Below are positions 36,647-45,703 of a DNA stretch of 64,000 bases, piece by piece (the stretch's first letter is position 1; every line of letters starts with the position of its first letter). The DNA lies in contig OZ037871.1 of assembly GCA_964035575.1 (NCBI GenBank), positions 310,001 through 374,000 of the forward strand. The letters are read 5' to 3'. A program made the position numbers and the translations under genes. The notes below the pieces were generated by a model. The model was given only the letters and a program-made list of their open reading frames with translations. It was not told the DNA's origin and ran no database searches. Origin of the DNA: Rhynchopus sp. YZ270_cl-10 (Eukaryota; Euglenozoa; Diplonemea; Diplonemida; Diplonemidae).

Positions 36647-38599
36647 TTAGGCAAATGTCTGTGCACGCCGTTTCAAGAGAATCCCTGTGGCTGTGCGAAG
36701 GAAGATGAATATACCCACCATGATGAGCACGTACACGTACCAGTTGTCTCTGTTCACATCAGATCTGTTGATGAGGAGAGAGACCTCCTCCTGGCGGTTT
36801 GTGGGTACCAAGCCCTCGGCGAACTCGGCAATGGTAAGAAGCGTGACGCCGTACTTGAGGGGCATGATCCATTGCAGCCACCGCAGCCATACGGGGATCT
36901 CGTCGCTTGACACGAAGAGCCCTGCGAACAGAATCTGTGGCATCAAAATGCCAGGAAGAATGTTAATAGCCAGCTCCGCAGAGCTCGTTGCCGCACCAAG
37001 CAGAAGCGCAGCTGAGCCTGTCACGGCACTAAAGAGGCTGATGGAGAGCAGCATGAACGCAAAGTTCCCGTTCATCCCAGTCAGGAAGTAGAACACAATA
37101 ATCCCAATAACCTGCTGCAGCATCGCTGCAGGCACGTCGACCAACGTCTTCGCAATCAGGTACACCGTCGTGCCGTATGTGCCAGTAGCGTACTCTCTGA
37201 TGAACGACGCACGTTCAAGTGGGAACGTCATGACCATCGGCTGTGCGGTGACAAACATAGTGTTCACGGAGATGAACACAAGACACCCAAAGTGGGACTG
37301 CACAGAAAGAGAAATCGAGGCAGGGTTGCCGTCCTCACCCCAATCGTCGCCTGCCTGGAAGTACACACACCCCACAAACAGACACAGGAGCATGCTCATG
37401 CCAAAGCGTGCCAACAACGTCGGTGTGTCCCTCACCAGCTGTCTGAACTCACGGATCACAAGTTGAGTCAGTTGTGTAAATACAAACGCCTGCTTCACAA
37501 CCCTGACGTCGCCGCTTCCAAACACACCCTTGATCTCCTGTCGTGATGCTGGCTGCTTCTTCGCAAGCAGCTCGTGCATCTCAGCCTCCTCCATTGTCTG
37601 AAGACGCCGCATCGCAAAGTCAGCAGGGTTCGTTCTCTTCCTGCACATGTGTGCGTCTGACTCGAAATACGGAATCACCTGTTCCACTTTCCCGTCGTAC
37701 ACAACATGCCCATCACGCAGGAAGACAACTTCTTGGAACAGCCCAAACACCTCAGACGAAGGCTGGTGGATTGTGCACACAATCGTGCACCCAGACTCTG
37801 CAAGGGAACGCAGAATCATCACAAGCTCGTACGCACTCTGCGAGTCAAGGCCAGACGTCGGCTCGTCCAAGAAGATCAGCGACGGGGACGAGATCAGCTC
37901 AACAGCAACAGCAGCACGCTTCTTCTCTCCACCAGACAGACCAGGAATCAGCAAAGACCCAATAACCGTGTCTGCACACTTGTCCAGACGCAGGGCAGTG
38001 ATGGCAGCGTTCACGATATCCTCACGTTCCTCAACGGTGTACTCCGGCAGACGCAGTGTTGCTGTGAAGTGCAGTGCCTCACGTGGTGTCTGTGTCGCAA
38101 ACATGGCGTCGTGCTGCATCACGTACGCAAGATCCTTCTGGTACATGTGTGGCTCAGCCTCAAGACCGTTCAGCACAACCTTCCCTTCTTTGATCTCTCC
38201 GTACGGCGCACGTCCTGCAAGCACGTTCATCAGGGACGTCTTCCCTGCACCTGACGGACCCATCAGTGCCGACAGGGTGCCGGGTTTGAAGTGTCCTGAG
38301 CTGTTTTTGATGATTCTTTTCGTTGACTTCCCACAGATACCGTCCGCAACGGGCACTTCGAACACAAGGTCCTCCCAGGAGAGCGACATTGACTGCGCAT
38401 CCTTCACACGGAAGGGTGACCTGGGCGACTTGGGGGGCGACCGTGGAACACTTCCCTTAGGCGTTGAGCACTGAGACGGGCTCTTGGACGGCTTCTCAGA
38501 TGGATTCTCAGAAGGGTTCTCGACACCCTCCGCTGCGTCGACGGATGGCAGGTCCAAGGGCGGTCTGTTGTCCTGAGACCCATCTGCAGAAGAGCACAT
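36647..38599 (-). CDS. ABCG-family half-transporter, copy 9 (most divergent membrane half)
   Basis: A 650-residue ABCG half-transporter with a longer Ser/Pro-rich tail (ENPSENPSEKPSKSPSQCST and onward) before SPFRVKDAQSMSLSW. GKSTKRIIK and TMEEAEMH link it to copy 7, and SLLIPGLSGG to copy 1. The ATPase domain is essentially the array consensus, but the membrane half is far more diverged: RFGMSMLLCLFVGCVYFQAG, SVQSHFGCLVFISVNTMFVT, LFSAVTGSAALLLGAATSSA, LMPQILFAGLFVSSDEIPVW, and the C-terminus LLKRRAQTFA. It is the first array member in transcription order. The start at 38599 (MCSSADGS) is preferred for its A-rich context; an in-frame ATG 54 bases upstream is possible. Confidence 0.93.
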   Translation of the reverse strand: MCSSADGSQDNRPPLDLPSVDAAEGVENPSENPSEKPSKSPSQCSTPKGSVPRSPPKSPRSPFRVKDAQSMSLSWEDLVFEVPVADGICGKSTKRIIKNSSGHFKPGTLSALMGPSGAGKTSLMNVLAGRAPYGEIKEGKVVLNGLEAEPHMYQKDLAYVMQHDAMFATQTPREALHFTATLRLPEYTVEEREDIVNAAITALRLDKCADTVIGSLLIPGLSGGEKKRAAVAVELISSPSLIFLDEPTSGLDSQSAYELVMILRSLAESGCTIVCTIHQPSSEVFGLFQEVVFLRDGHVVYDGKVEQVIPYFESDAHMCRKRTNPADFAMRRLQTMEEAEMHELLAKKQPASRQEIKGVFGSGDVRVVKQAFVFTQLTQLVIREFRQLVRDTPTLLARFGMSMLLCLFVGCVYFQAGDDWGEDGNPASISLSVQSHFGCLVFISVNTMFVTAQPMVMTFPLERASFIREYATGTYGTTVYLIAKTLVDVPAAMLQQVIGIIVFYFLTGMNGNFAFMLLSISLFSAVTGSAALLLGAATSSAELAINILPGILMPQILFAGLFVSSDEIPVWLRWLQWIMPLKYGVTLLTIAEFAEGLVPTNRQEEVSLLINRSDVNRDNWYVYVLIMVGIFIFLRTATGILLKRRAQTFA

Positions 38600-39861
38600 T
38601 GTCTTTCTAGTCGTGAATTGGCTCTCTTCCCACGAAGAACCTGAAGGGTGCACAGTGTGGTTCGTGTAGCTTTGACAATATGGTTTAAAGGTGCCTTTTT
38701 TTATATTGTTTTTGCTTGTAACAGTCTAGGGAATACCTCTGTTTCTTTTTACCACGCTTTCAATATCGACAAAATCGGTGAGGGCATCTACACAAAAGAA
38801 CGTCACCCCAATAAAACAATGCATGACTTTTTTCTGCGCAAAGTGGCGACTAAACACTGTCTTTTTTTTCTATCAATGTGTCACTTCGTTTCTTTCCTTT
38901 TAAGACAGGGTGCGGACCTGCTTATGAGCAACACTCAGAGGCTTTCGAAGTGATGTTCTAAAATAAAACAAAAATCAAACAAAACGAACCAGAAAAGCTT
39001 TTTGCAAGACGGTGCATGCCTTACGCGTACACTGACATTGAAAAAGGAGACATATTTACACAAAGGAAAGCTTGGAAGGTGGCGCACTGTACGCCACATA
39101 CGAAAAACAATCAATTCAGCAATTGAAGGTAAACAATGATCCATGTATCAGTGGTGCAGCCACAGAAGGCACTTCGCACCACAAAAAACCCCCGCTCCTT
39201 GACTCGCTTCATTGACTCCCAATAAAAGAAAAATAGTAACGATAGGTAAAAGGAAAAAAGGTTTTTTTTCGTTGATTGCTCAATTACCCTGTTGGAGGGG
39301 GTGATTTGGCGTATCTGAGGATACTATTTCTCTTTGAAGCTACGATTGTAGGTATATAAAAAACCAAAAAATGCTCCTATCAGGGCCCCTCTGTATTCTA
39401 ATAAAAATTGAAAGATGTATGTTGTCTCACGAATGAATACATATCTTTCAAATCTTGCGGACCCCAGCAACACCTTTTGTTTTAGCAAAAACGCGAAATC
39501 CTCAGCCAGTTTTGAGAAAAATTGAACAGAAAAAAGAGGGTGACATTTCTAATATTCCACACACGACGAACACAAGGGAGGGGGAGGGTGGGGAAGAACG
39601 CAAATGAAGGTTTTAATGGTGCTTTCGGAAGTCGGCAAACGACCTGTCAGCGACGTGCCACGACCTGTCGGCGACCTGTCAATATCGACCCCTCCCGGAT
39701 CACCATTTAATTGCAAAAAAAGGCGTCGACGAAGTATCGATCCTTCGCGAAATGATGGTCTGATCAAAATGGAGAGAAGGTGACCGTACCATACTGCACA
39801 TAGAAGACACAGTTGATATGCCACACACGACGCCTCTTGGGCACGAAACAAACGAAAGAAA

Positions 39862-39904
39862 AGTTTATAAGATGACCCTAAGCCTCTCGTGCTTAGTCAC
39901 CTTG
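39862..39904. repeat. Dispersed hairpin repeat family A
   Basis: TTTATAAGATGACCCTAAGC, CTCTCGT, GCTTAG, TCACCTTG. A full copy with perfect 6-bp stem, directly followed by a family D copy. Confidence 0.6.
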
Positions 39905-39908
39905 ACAA

Positions 39909-40020
39909 AGTTGACTTGAAATACACCCTCTGACAGTGTACCTTGGTACAATGACCGGCTGTAGCGGAGGTGGACACCCAACCATACAGTCCGTACATCC
40001 ATTTCGTGGTTTACATCTGA
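39909..40020. repeat. Dispersed repeat family D, long copy
   Basis: TTGACTTGAAATACA, CCCTCTGACAGTGTACCTTG, GACCGGCTGTAGCGG, GGTGGACACCCAACCATACA, then GTACATCCATTTCGTGG and TTTACATCT. A family A variant follows at 40035-40069. Confidence 0.55.
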
Positions 40021-40604
40021 AACGATAGAGGTTTGGTATGAACCGAAGCCTCTCGTGCATGGTCACCTAACGTACAAAGCAAGACTAAAGACCGCCTTTT
40101 TGGTGCATTAGGTGGGCATACGCGTCACCCCCACGCCCGATTTTGGGCCTGACCACCGTGTACACATCTAAAAAATAAAACATAACATCATAACATCTAC
40201 GGGGGTTGGGAAGGGGAGGGCGCTAACGGGGTCTGTTGCCGTTGGAACAAACGGCAAAGAAACTTCAAAGAACGAAACTAACCGAAATTAATGCGGGGGT
40301 GTGTGGGGGTGCGGGGGGGAAATCGGGTTTTATAGAATTTAAAAAACTGGATGAAATTCTATTCTGGAATACAATTTTGGTTTCCGTTTTATTTGTCATC
40401 AAAAATCATTTGACACTCTGAGAAAAAAATGCAGTTGAGAATTGAGATTTGGGGTTCGCACTTTGCAGTTTGCAGTTTGCTTATTGTTCTTTTTCTTTGT
40501 TTCCGAAGTACAAAAACTTGGAAATGAAATGTGCGAATCCAATAAAAGGACGAACAGCTGCAGAGACAACCTCAGCCTCTTAGTTCATAGTCAATAGGCG
40601 CGTT

Positions 40605-40860
40605 GCTGCACATCATCCACATCGAGCACACAGGCCCACCCCTCTGTGGAGTACGCATGCACGTACACAACCCTGTCACCATCCGGATGTGCAGATCTCC
40701 ATTTCTGTTTGCAGTGCGTCCACTTTTTTGAGAAGCTTGTGACAGCCTGCGCTACCCCATTTGGAAAAGACAGCTTCTGCTCGTGCAGGGTGGCTTCCTC
40801 ACAATAAGGGAGGTTGAAGAAAACATAAACATCCCTTCCCCTGAGACACTGGTACGAGAC
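40605..40860 (-). pseudogene. Fragment related to the 51695-54559 cyclin-like gene
   Basis: The minus-strand translation contains DGDRVVYVHAYSTEGWACVL and DVDDVQQRA; the gene at 51695-54559 has DGDRVVYVHAYPTEGWACVL and LDVDGVQQRA. DNA over about 80 bp (40605-40683 against about 52605-52695) is nearly identical except for a 3-base gap. Further upstream the match is weaker (SFSKKW against DFFEKKG), suggesting an older paralogous piece of the same C-terminal module. The rest of the gene is absent, so I treat it as a broken duplicate; a small separate gene built on this module is less likely. Confidence 0.6.
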
Positions 40861-40926
40861 ATTTAAGGTGCAAGGTGTATGAAACCAGTGAAGTGAGACT
40901 ACGTTTGGCATTCGCATAAAAAAAAA

Positions 40927-41020
40927 TGACTTGAAATACAAAGCCCTCTTGTGACAGTGCACCGTGGGTGGATCCCCAACCATGCAGTCCTACATCCATT
41001 TTTCGTGGTTTTTTTTTCAT
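40927..41020. repeat. Dispersed repeat family D
   Basis: TGACTTGAAATACAAAGCCC, TCTTGTGACAGTGCACCGTG, GATCCCCAACCATGCAGTCC, TACATCCATTTTTCGTGG. Preceded by an A-run. It lacks the middle GACCGGCTGTAGCGG portion. Confidence 0.55.
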
Positions 41021-41188
41021 CTGATAAAGAAAAGGGCAGCTTCCTACCCGTTCTCATAATGGTGCGGCTGCGTCTAAAAAAAGGGTAACATTGTCAAGAC
41101 TTTGTCAGGGTGCGTTTTTTTTGGCTTTTTCGGCCGAATAAGCTTTTGGCGTTTCTGAAAAAAGCATCTTAGAGTGTCTGTACAGAGA

Positions 41189-41235
41189 AGTTGAAAAGTG
41201 CAAACGCCTCACCGTTCATCAGCGGGCGCACAACT
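41189..41235. repeat. Dispersed repeat family B, 5' part
   Basis: AGTTGAAAAGTGCAAACGCC, TCACCGTTCATCAGCGGGCG. Confidence 0.5.
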
Positions 41236-41682
41236 GTAAATACCATTTATTTCTTATCGTGTTGAAAATGAATAGAGGGGTGCGAAAGAAGAAAGGGGAA
41301 AAGCTTGGAGGGAGAAGGACAAAGTTAGGCAATCTGCCGTACGTCAGAACTCCGCACACCTTGCTTTCAAACACATAGTTGGCTCCCAAAAAAAAGGGGG
41401 TGGGATGTGGAAGAGGAAAAAAAAACTGGAAAGATGAACGGGGCCTCGCGGCTGATCATTCTTCCAAACATCACTCTTCAATTTGCTCCAATTTTGGCCC
41501 AAAATTAATGGTCAAAAAAAAGTGCAAAACGACTCTGTGCCAAAAATAAATAATAATTGACAGTGCAGTTGAAAGGCGAATGCGCCCCATCGACACAAAC
41601 CTCTGAATGAATTAACAAAAGTCCAAATATTTTGGGTCCTTCGGTTTCATTTGAAAACTTGCAAAAAAAAAAAAAAAAAAAA

Positions 41683-41765
41683 GTGAAGTTGATAGTGCAA
41701 AACGCCTCTGGGACGCAGGCACTGACACTCCGCGGGTTATCGGACCCCCGGAGTGTTGCATACAA
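41683..41765. repeat. Dispersed repeat family B
   Basis: AGTTGATAGTGCAAAACGCC, GGGACGCAGGCACTGACACT, then GCGGGTTATCGGACCCCCGG: stem-loop conserved with a changed loop-side base. Preceded by 20 A and followed by an A-rich tract and family A at 41820. Confidence 0.55.
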
Positions 41766-41819
41766 AAAAAAGGGGGAGAAAAGGAAAGACCAGAACAAAC
41801 CAAAACAAAGAAAAAAAGA

Positions 41820-41868
41820 TTTATAAGATGAACCTAAGCCCTCTCGTTTTTTGCTTAAGTCACCTTGG
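41820..41868. repeat. Dispersed hairpin repeat family A, with enlarged loop
   Basis: TTTATAAGATGAACCTAAGC, then CCTCTCGTTTTTT, then GCTTAAGTCACCTTG; the loop is expanded by a T-run but the stem GC-TTA is kept. Confidence 0.5.
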
Positions 41869-41996
41869 TCACAAAACAGCCTCGTTGCAAAGATGGATAG
41901 GACTCTTGTACACATACATCTTTAACAAAAAAGAAGGAAGTTGTAAGGTAACCAAGCCTAGCTGTGCCTGGTCACCTTGTCAACATGGTTTCTGTA

Positions 41997-42112
41997 ATGG
42001 TGGCAGTATTGTGATGGGAGCCCATTGGAATACACAAAATACATCAAAATACACGTGTATTTTGATGTATTTTGCGTATTCCAATGGGCTCCCATCACAA
42101 TGCTGACACCAT
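41997..42112. mobile_element. TA-flanked palindromic element P3, 116 bp
   Basis: Two 58-bp arms meeting at ACAC/GTGT (42054/42055) with about three mismatches, flanked by TA (41995-41996 and 42113-42114). Outer sequence ATGGTG(G/T)CAG; inner GATGGGAGCCCATTGGAATA. A MITE-sized foldback. Confidence 0.7.
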
Positions 42113-42439
42113 TAGGTTTCTGTTTTCCGCACACAGTTAGACCCGAAGACGGGGATATATTCGGAACCCGGGTGTGCCACCAGAGCTCTTCTTCTTACAA
42201 GAGGGAAAAACAAACTTAGACTGAAGCGTCTCTCAATGCGCACAAATCTTGGGGGGGGAAAAAAAGAAGCATTTCTCAACAAAAAGAATGGGCGAAAAAA
42301 AAAGTACGGGAAAGCGCCGGTCACTCTAAAATAGGGGAAGGGGGAATGGGCGTTTTGAATCGTTCGATTTTGTTGGTGCATTTCTTGATATATTTTCCTC
42401 GCACCTGCCGTCTAAAAAATACCCCAAAAAAAGGAAAAA

Positions 42440-42480
42440 AGTTTATAAGATGAACCTAGCGTCTCGTGCTTAGTCACCTT
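42440..42480. repeat. Dispersed hairpin repeat family A
   Basis: TTTATAAGATGAACCTAGCG, TCTCGTGCTTAGTCACCTT. It sits about 400 bp downstream of the Ser/Pro-rich gene's stop. Confidence 0.55.
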
Positions 42481-42882
42481 TTAAACCAAATCAATAGAAA
42501 TGTATAGACACTCACCAAGTAAAGAGAACAAAAAGGAGATATAACCTGACACAACTTCTCACCACTGCCCACACGCACCAAGACACATACACACCCCCAT
42601 TTTTTCTCTTGCTGTGCACACAATGTGCCACACCCTTCTATTTTTGTTTTGTCGCTGCGAAATAGGACAGGTGCAGACTGCTTGAGGGGCAAGCTGCACT
42701 CATCCAACACATCAAATAAAAGAAAAACCGTCTTCCGACATTCAGAACCTAAGCCACGCGCTTACGTTAGACGTCCTTTTTAACACTCCCTTCTATACCA
42801 CCTGCTCGAGACGCCCCCTTTACCCCTCATAGCACCTCACACCCTGAGTGTCGATCTATGTACCTAAATTGATGGTGAAAAT

Positions 42883-44964
42883 TCAAATAAAAAGGGCACA
42901 AAATAGCAACTTTTTCTGGCATACCTGCGCAAACGGCTGCAAAACGGATTCATAACGTGACCGGAGAGATAGCGTGCCTGTGGCGCCGCCTTGCGAGTTA
43001 GAACGCTTCAGACCGCCTCCTCTGGGGGACACATTGTACACCCGTGGAGACGTCGTTGGAAACGTGAAGCCGTTTCCAGAACGCATCGGGAGCGACAGCG
43101 GGAGCAGCCCGAGCCCCTTGCCCTTTGCACTACTACTGCCTGCACCCCCACCCCCTTCCACCGCACCAAACGGGAACCCAAACTGCAGCGCCTGCAACGC
43201 ACTCATCGACGCCGCCTTCGCATCCACCTTCCTCCCCTTCTTCCCTTTCCTCCCTTTCCTCCCCATATACGGCGCCTGCAGCTTGAAGAACATCACATCT
43301 TCGTAACAATACCCCTTTGAAAACTTCTTCCTTTTCCTCGTTGACACTGCGAAATCCGCCAATGCGTCCATCACTAACGGAAAGGCCTTTCGTGTACGCG
43401 CACGCGGCACACTATGTGACGGGCTTGTATTAGATGAAGGAGATCTTACCCTTGGAGTGCTTGCCCTTTGTCTGCTGGAAGTCGGTAGATGTGTGTGCCC
43501 TGGGCTCTTCGGGCTACCTTTTCCCGGAGACGAATGCACCGGAGAGGTCAACGTCTTTTCAAACCCTCTCCCCGCTGCCAACGCTGCCGCCCTCGCCCCT
43601 GCCAGCACCGTACTGTGCGGCGGCCATCTTGGCTGCAAAAACCTTGCTTCAACCCCACTATGCAAAATATCATGAAGATCACTACGGAGCCGTGGCACCG
43701 GAGGGGTAGATGGGTGTGGATGCACCAGACCCGCTGCAGGGGGGGTAGCAGGCCTGCGTATCAGAGTAGATGTAGGCAGAGGACCTGGGAGTGCTGAATA
43801 CGCAGGGACACATTTCGCCTGGTTATTCAACGAACCGAGGATGGTCGGGGAAGGCGCTGGGGCGACGCGGGATCTCCATGCGGGGGTGGTCCCGACAGCG
43901 CTTTGCAGCCAGGTCGCGTTGCCTTCCTCGCTTGAGCTTTCATCGCCAGATGCATGAGCGTCCGACTCTGTTAACACCTCAGGGGAACCGCTTGAGGTCG
44001 GACTCAACCTAGGGGAAGAACTCACGGGAAGGCCTTTCTTTCCTGCACGAAAAACTAATGGCGATGTGGGGGGCGCATAATACGCATTGCCCTCGTCGTC
44101 GGAGGAGGAGGACGACACTGAGGACGCAATATCGCTGTCGTCACCAAAGTCCTTCTCTCGCACGCCGTTCTCCCCGACCACTACATCGGAGGAAAACCTC
44201 ATGACCTGCCACGACGGAGACGACAGACCAGGGGAGGTCAGCACACCTACCACACCAACTCCGTTCTCCTGCGGCGCGGTGTTTGCCGAACCACACGAAG
44301 AGGTGGACGCTGTGCAGCAATCCTCATAAACCTGCGGAACAGGCGCCACCACTGAGGCAACACTCTGCGCAACCTTCCGCACACCCCGCATTGCAACCGG
44401 GTTGCTCACCATCGCCATTTGCGTCGCATCAGGAAACGGTGTCGAAACAGCCCTGGGAACCTCATACCTATCATGCACCTCTCTGTCATACGCAGCCTGG
44501 CCCTCCAACAGCCGAGCCCTTCCTGCCTTCCCCGAGCTGTTCAACCCCAACGGTGTGCCCGGCCGCCTCTTCTTTGTCTTGCGAGGAAGCGGGATGCCTT
44601 GCCCTTCACGCACCGTTACTGCGACACTGCTTCGTCTGCGTGGCACCGTGGTCGTGCTTGCGGCAGGAGCAGCCGCGCCTGAATGCGAAGCAGACGATAT
44701 CGTATGCGCAGCGTACCCCGAATGCGCAGTCTTCCGTCCATTAGTTGTTTCAGACCGGAGGCTAGGGGCAGCGCTGAACAAATGCCTCCCCCCTGCCCCT
44801 GCGCAAGAAAACCCTAAAGAATCCGACCGCCTCTTATAAGAGTTCATATGCGTCGGAGTCGTGCACGCTGCTGCAGCAGATGCACGACGCTGTGATGCGC
44901 ACGCACTGTTCCCCCTCTGCGCGACCCTCCCTAAGGGTGTCTCGCTTGCGGTGCGGCGAGGCAT
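42883..44964 (-). CDS. Ser/Pro/Ala-rich basic protein of unknown function
   Basis: A 693-residue reading frame without any domain I recognise. It is low-complexity and mostly disordered in appearance: many Ser-Pro and Arg-x-x-Ser sites, an acidic serine block (SVSSSSSDDEG), a second one (SGDESSSEEG), and several basic clusters (KTKKRRPG, TRKRKKFSKG, GRKGRKGKKGRK) that could be nuclear signals. One ordered-looking stretch reads VMDALADFAVSTRKRKKFSK followed by GYCYEDVMFFKLQAPYMG and may be the functional core. The coding DNA is much more GC-rich than its flanks, which supports a real gene. Near the end the sequence ...PFAQ is followed by CAG|GTATGC, the same donor form as the introns in RPS15 and the ligase gene. 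The last 13 residues may therefore be intron read-through, with the true C-terminus short and different. Confidence 0.75.
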   Translation of the reverse strand: MPRRTASETPLGRVAQRGNSACASQRRASAAAACTTPTHMNSYKRRSDSLGFSCAGAGGRHLFSAAPSLRSETTNGRKTAHSGYAAHTISSASHSGAAAPAASTTTVPRRRSSVAVTVREGQGIPLPRKTKKRRPGTPLGLNSSGKAGRARLLEGQAAYDREVHDRYEVPRAVSTPFPDATQMAMVSNPVAMRGVRKVAQSVASVVAPVPQVYEDCCTASTSSCGSANTAPQENGVGVVGVLTSPGLSSPSWQVMRFSSDVVVGENGVREKDFGDDSDIASSVSSSSSDDEGNAYYAPPTSPLVFRAGKKGLPVSSSPRLSPTSSGSPEVLTESDAHASGDESSSEEGNATWLQSAVGTTPAWRSRVAPAPSPTILGSLNNQAKCVPAYSALPGPLPTSTLIRRPATPPAAGLVHPHPSTPPVPRLRSDLHDILHSGVEARFLQPRWPPHSTVLAGARAAALAAGRGFEKTLTSPVHSSPGKGSPKSPGHTHLPTSSRQRASTPRVRSPSSNTSPSHSVPRARTRKAFPLVMDALADFAVSTRKRKKFSKGYCYEDVMFFKLQAPYMGRKGRKGKKGRKVDAKAASMSALQALQFGFPFGAVEGGGGAGSSSAKGKGLGLLPLSLPMRSGNGFTFPTTSPRVYNVSPRGGGLKRSNSQGGATGTLSLRSRYESVLQPFAQVCQKKLLFCALFI
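42923..42924 (-). other. Candidate 5' splice site near the 3' end of the Ser/Pro-rich gene
   Basis: CAG|GTATGC on the minus strand with GT at 42924-42923. Possible acceptors downstream are ATTTAG (near 42868) and CACTCAG (near 42846); either would add only a few residues before a stop. Confirmed introns in this window use GTATGC, GTATGT or GTACGT. Confidence 0.4.
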
Positions 44965-45703
44965 TTGCTCTTTTTATGGTTCCTCTAAAAGGCTTTTAAA
45001 TTTTTGAGAAGATATGAAAAAAAGGGGGGAGATGGGGACGGAATGTGTGGCTGTGATAGTACACAGTTTTTTTTTTGTTGTTGTTGTTTTTGCAGTACGT
45101 TCTGCACCTGATTGGAGGGTGCGGGAGTGGAAGTGAATAGGTTCGCATGGTGCTGCCGGGGGAGGGAGTGGGAGTGGAAAAGTGGTGGGGAGAATAAAAT
45201 GAAAGTTTTATTTGCTTTTTTTCGGGACTGCCATGAGAGGATATTGCTCCCCCTCCCCTCAAAACAAAACAATTGTTTCATATACATTCTTTTTCTAATG
45301 TCAAATAATCAAAACAAAAAAAAAAATGCAGGGAAAGAAGAAAATATATTGATGCAAGCGCTCCCCCTCTCCGACTGACCCACGTACAATGCCAGCCCCC
45401 CCTGGGGTGAAAAGCACAATATAAAAACGAAAAAAAGAAAAACGACGAAGAAGCGTAGTTTTGATGCTGAAATATAACGAACCTACCTACCTACCCACCC
45501 CTACCCTTACCCTACTCATATACCCAATCTGAGGCAAAACTTCTTTCACCCCATTTTTCTACTCCCCCGCTTGTGTACTACCCTACAAAATACAGTGGAA
45601 TACACAAAAGCATTATCCCCCTTCCCTCCCCCTCCAGCCCCTCTCCCCACAACAAAACGTTATATTGTTTTTAAGTCTCCACACTTTTTCTCTCTTCTTA
45701 TCA
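44965..45703. other. Intergenic region between Ser/Pro-rich and VWA/Cache genes
   Basis: No gene. It contains a T-run, a GT-rich tract, a family C repeat (45345-45422) and a C-rich stretch (CCTACC repeats near 45485). Confidence 0.5.
45345..45422. repeat. Dispersed repeat family C
   Basis: TTGATGCAAGCGCTCCCCCT, then CCGACTGACCCACGTACAAT and GCCAGCC...GGTGAAAAGCACAA. Confidence 0.5.

Larger units (their letters stand above)
38600..42882. other. Repeat-rich intergenic region right of the ABCG array
   Basis: 4.3 kb with no intact gene seen. From left: a short hairpin near 39408-39452 (TTGAAAGATGTATG / CATACATATCTTTCAA-type arms), a short repeat CGACCTGTCNGCGA near 39640-39685, family A (39862), family D (39909), family A variant (40035), a gene fragment related to the cyclin-like gene (40605-40860), family D (40927), family B (41189 and 41683), family A (41820, 41943 and 42440) and the palindrome P3 (41997-42112). 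Confidence 0.6.
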
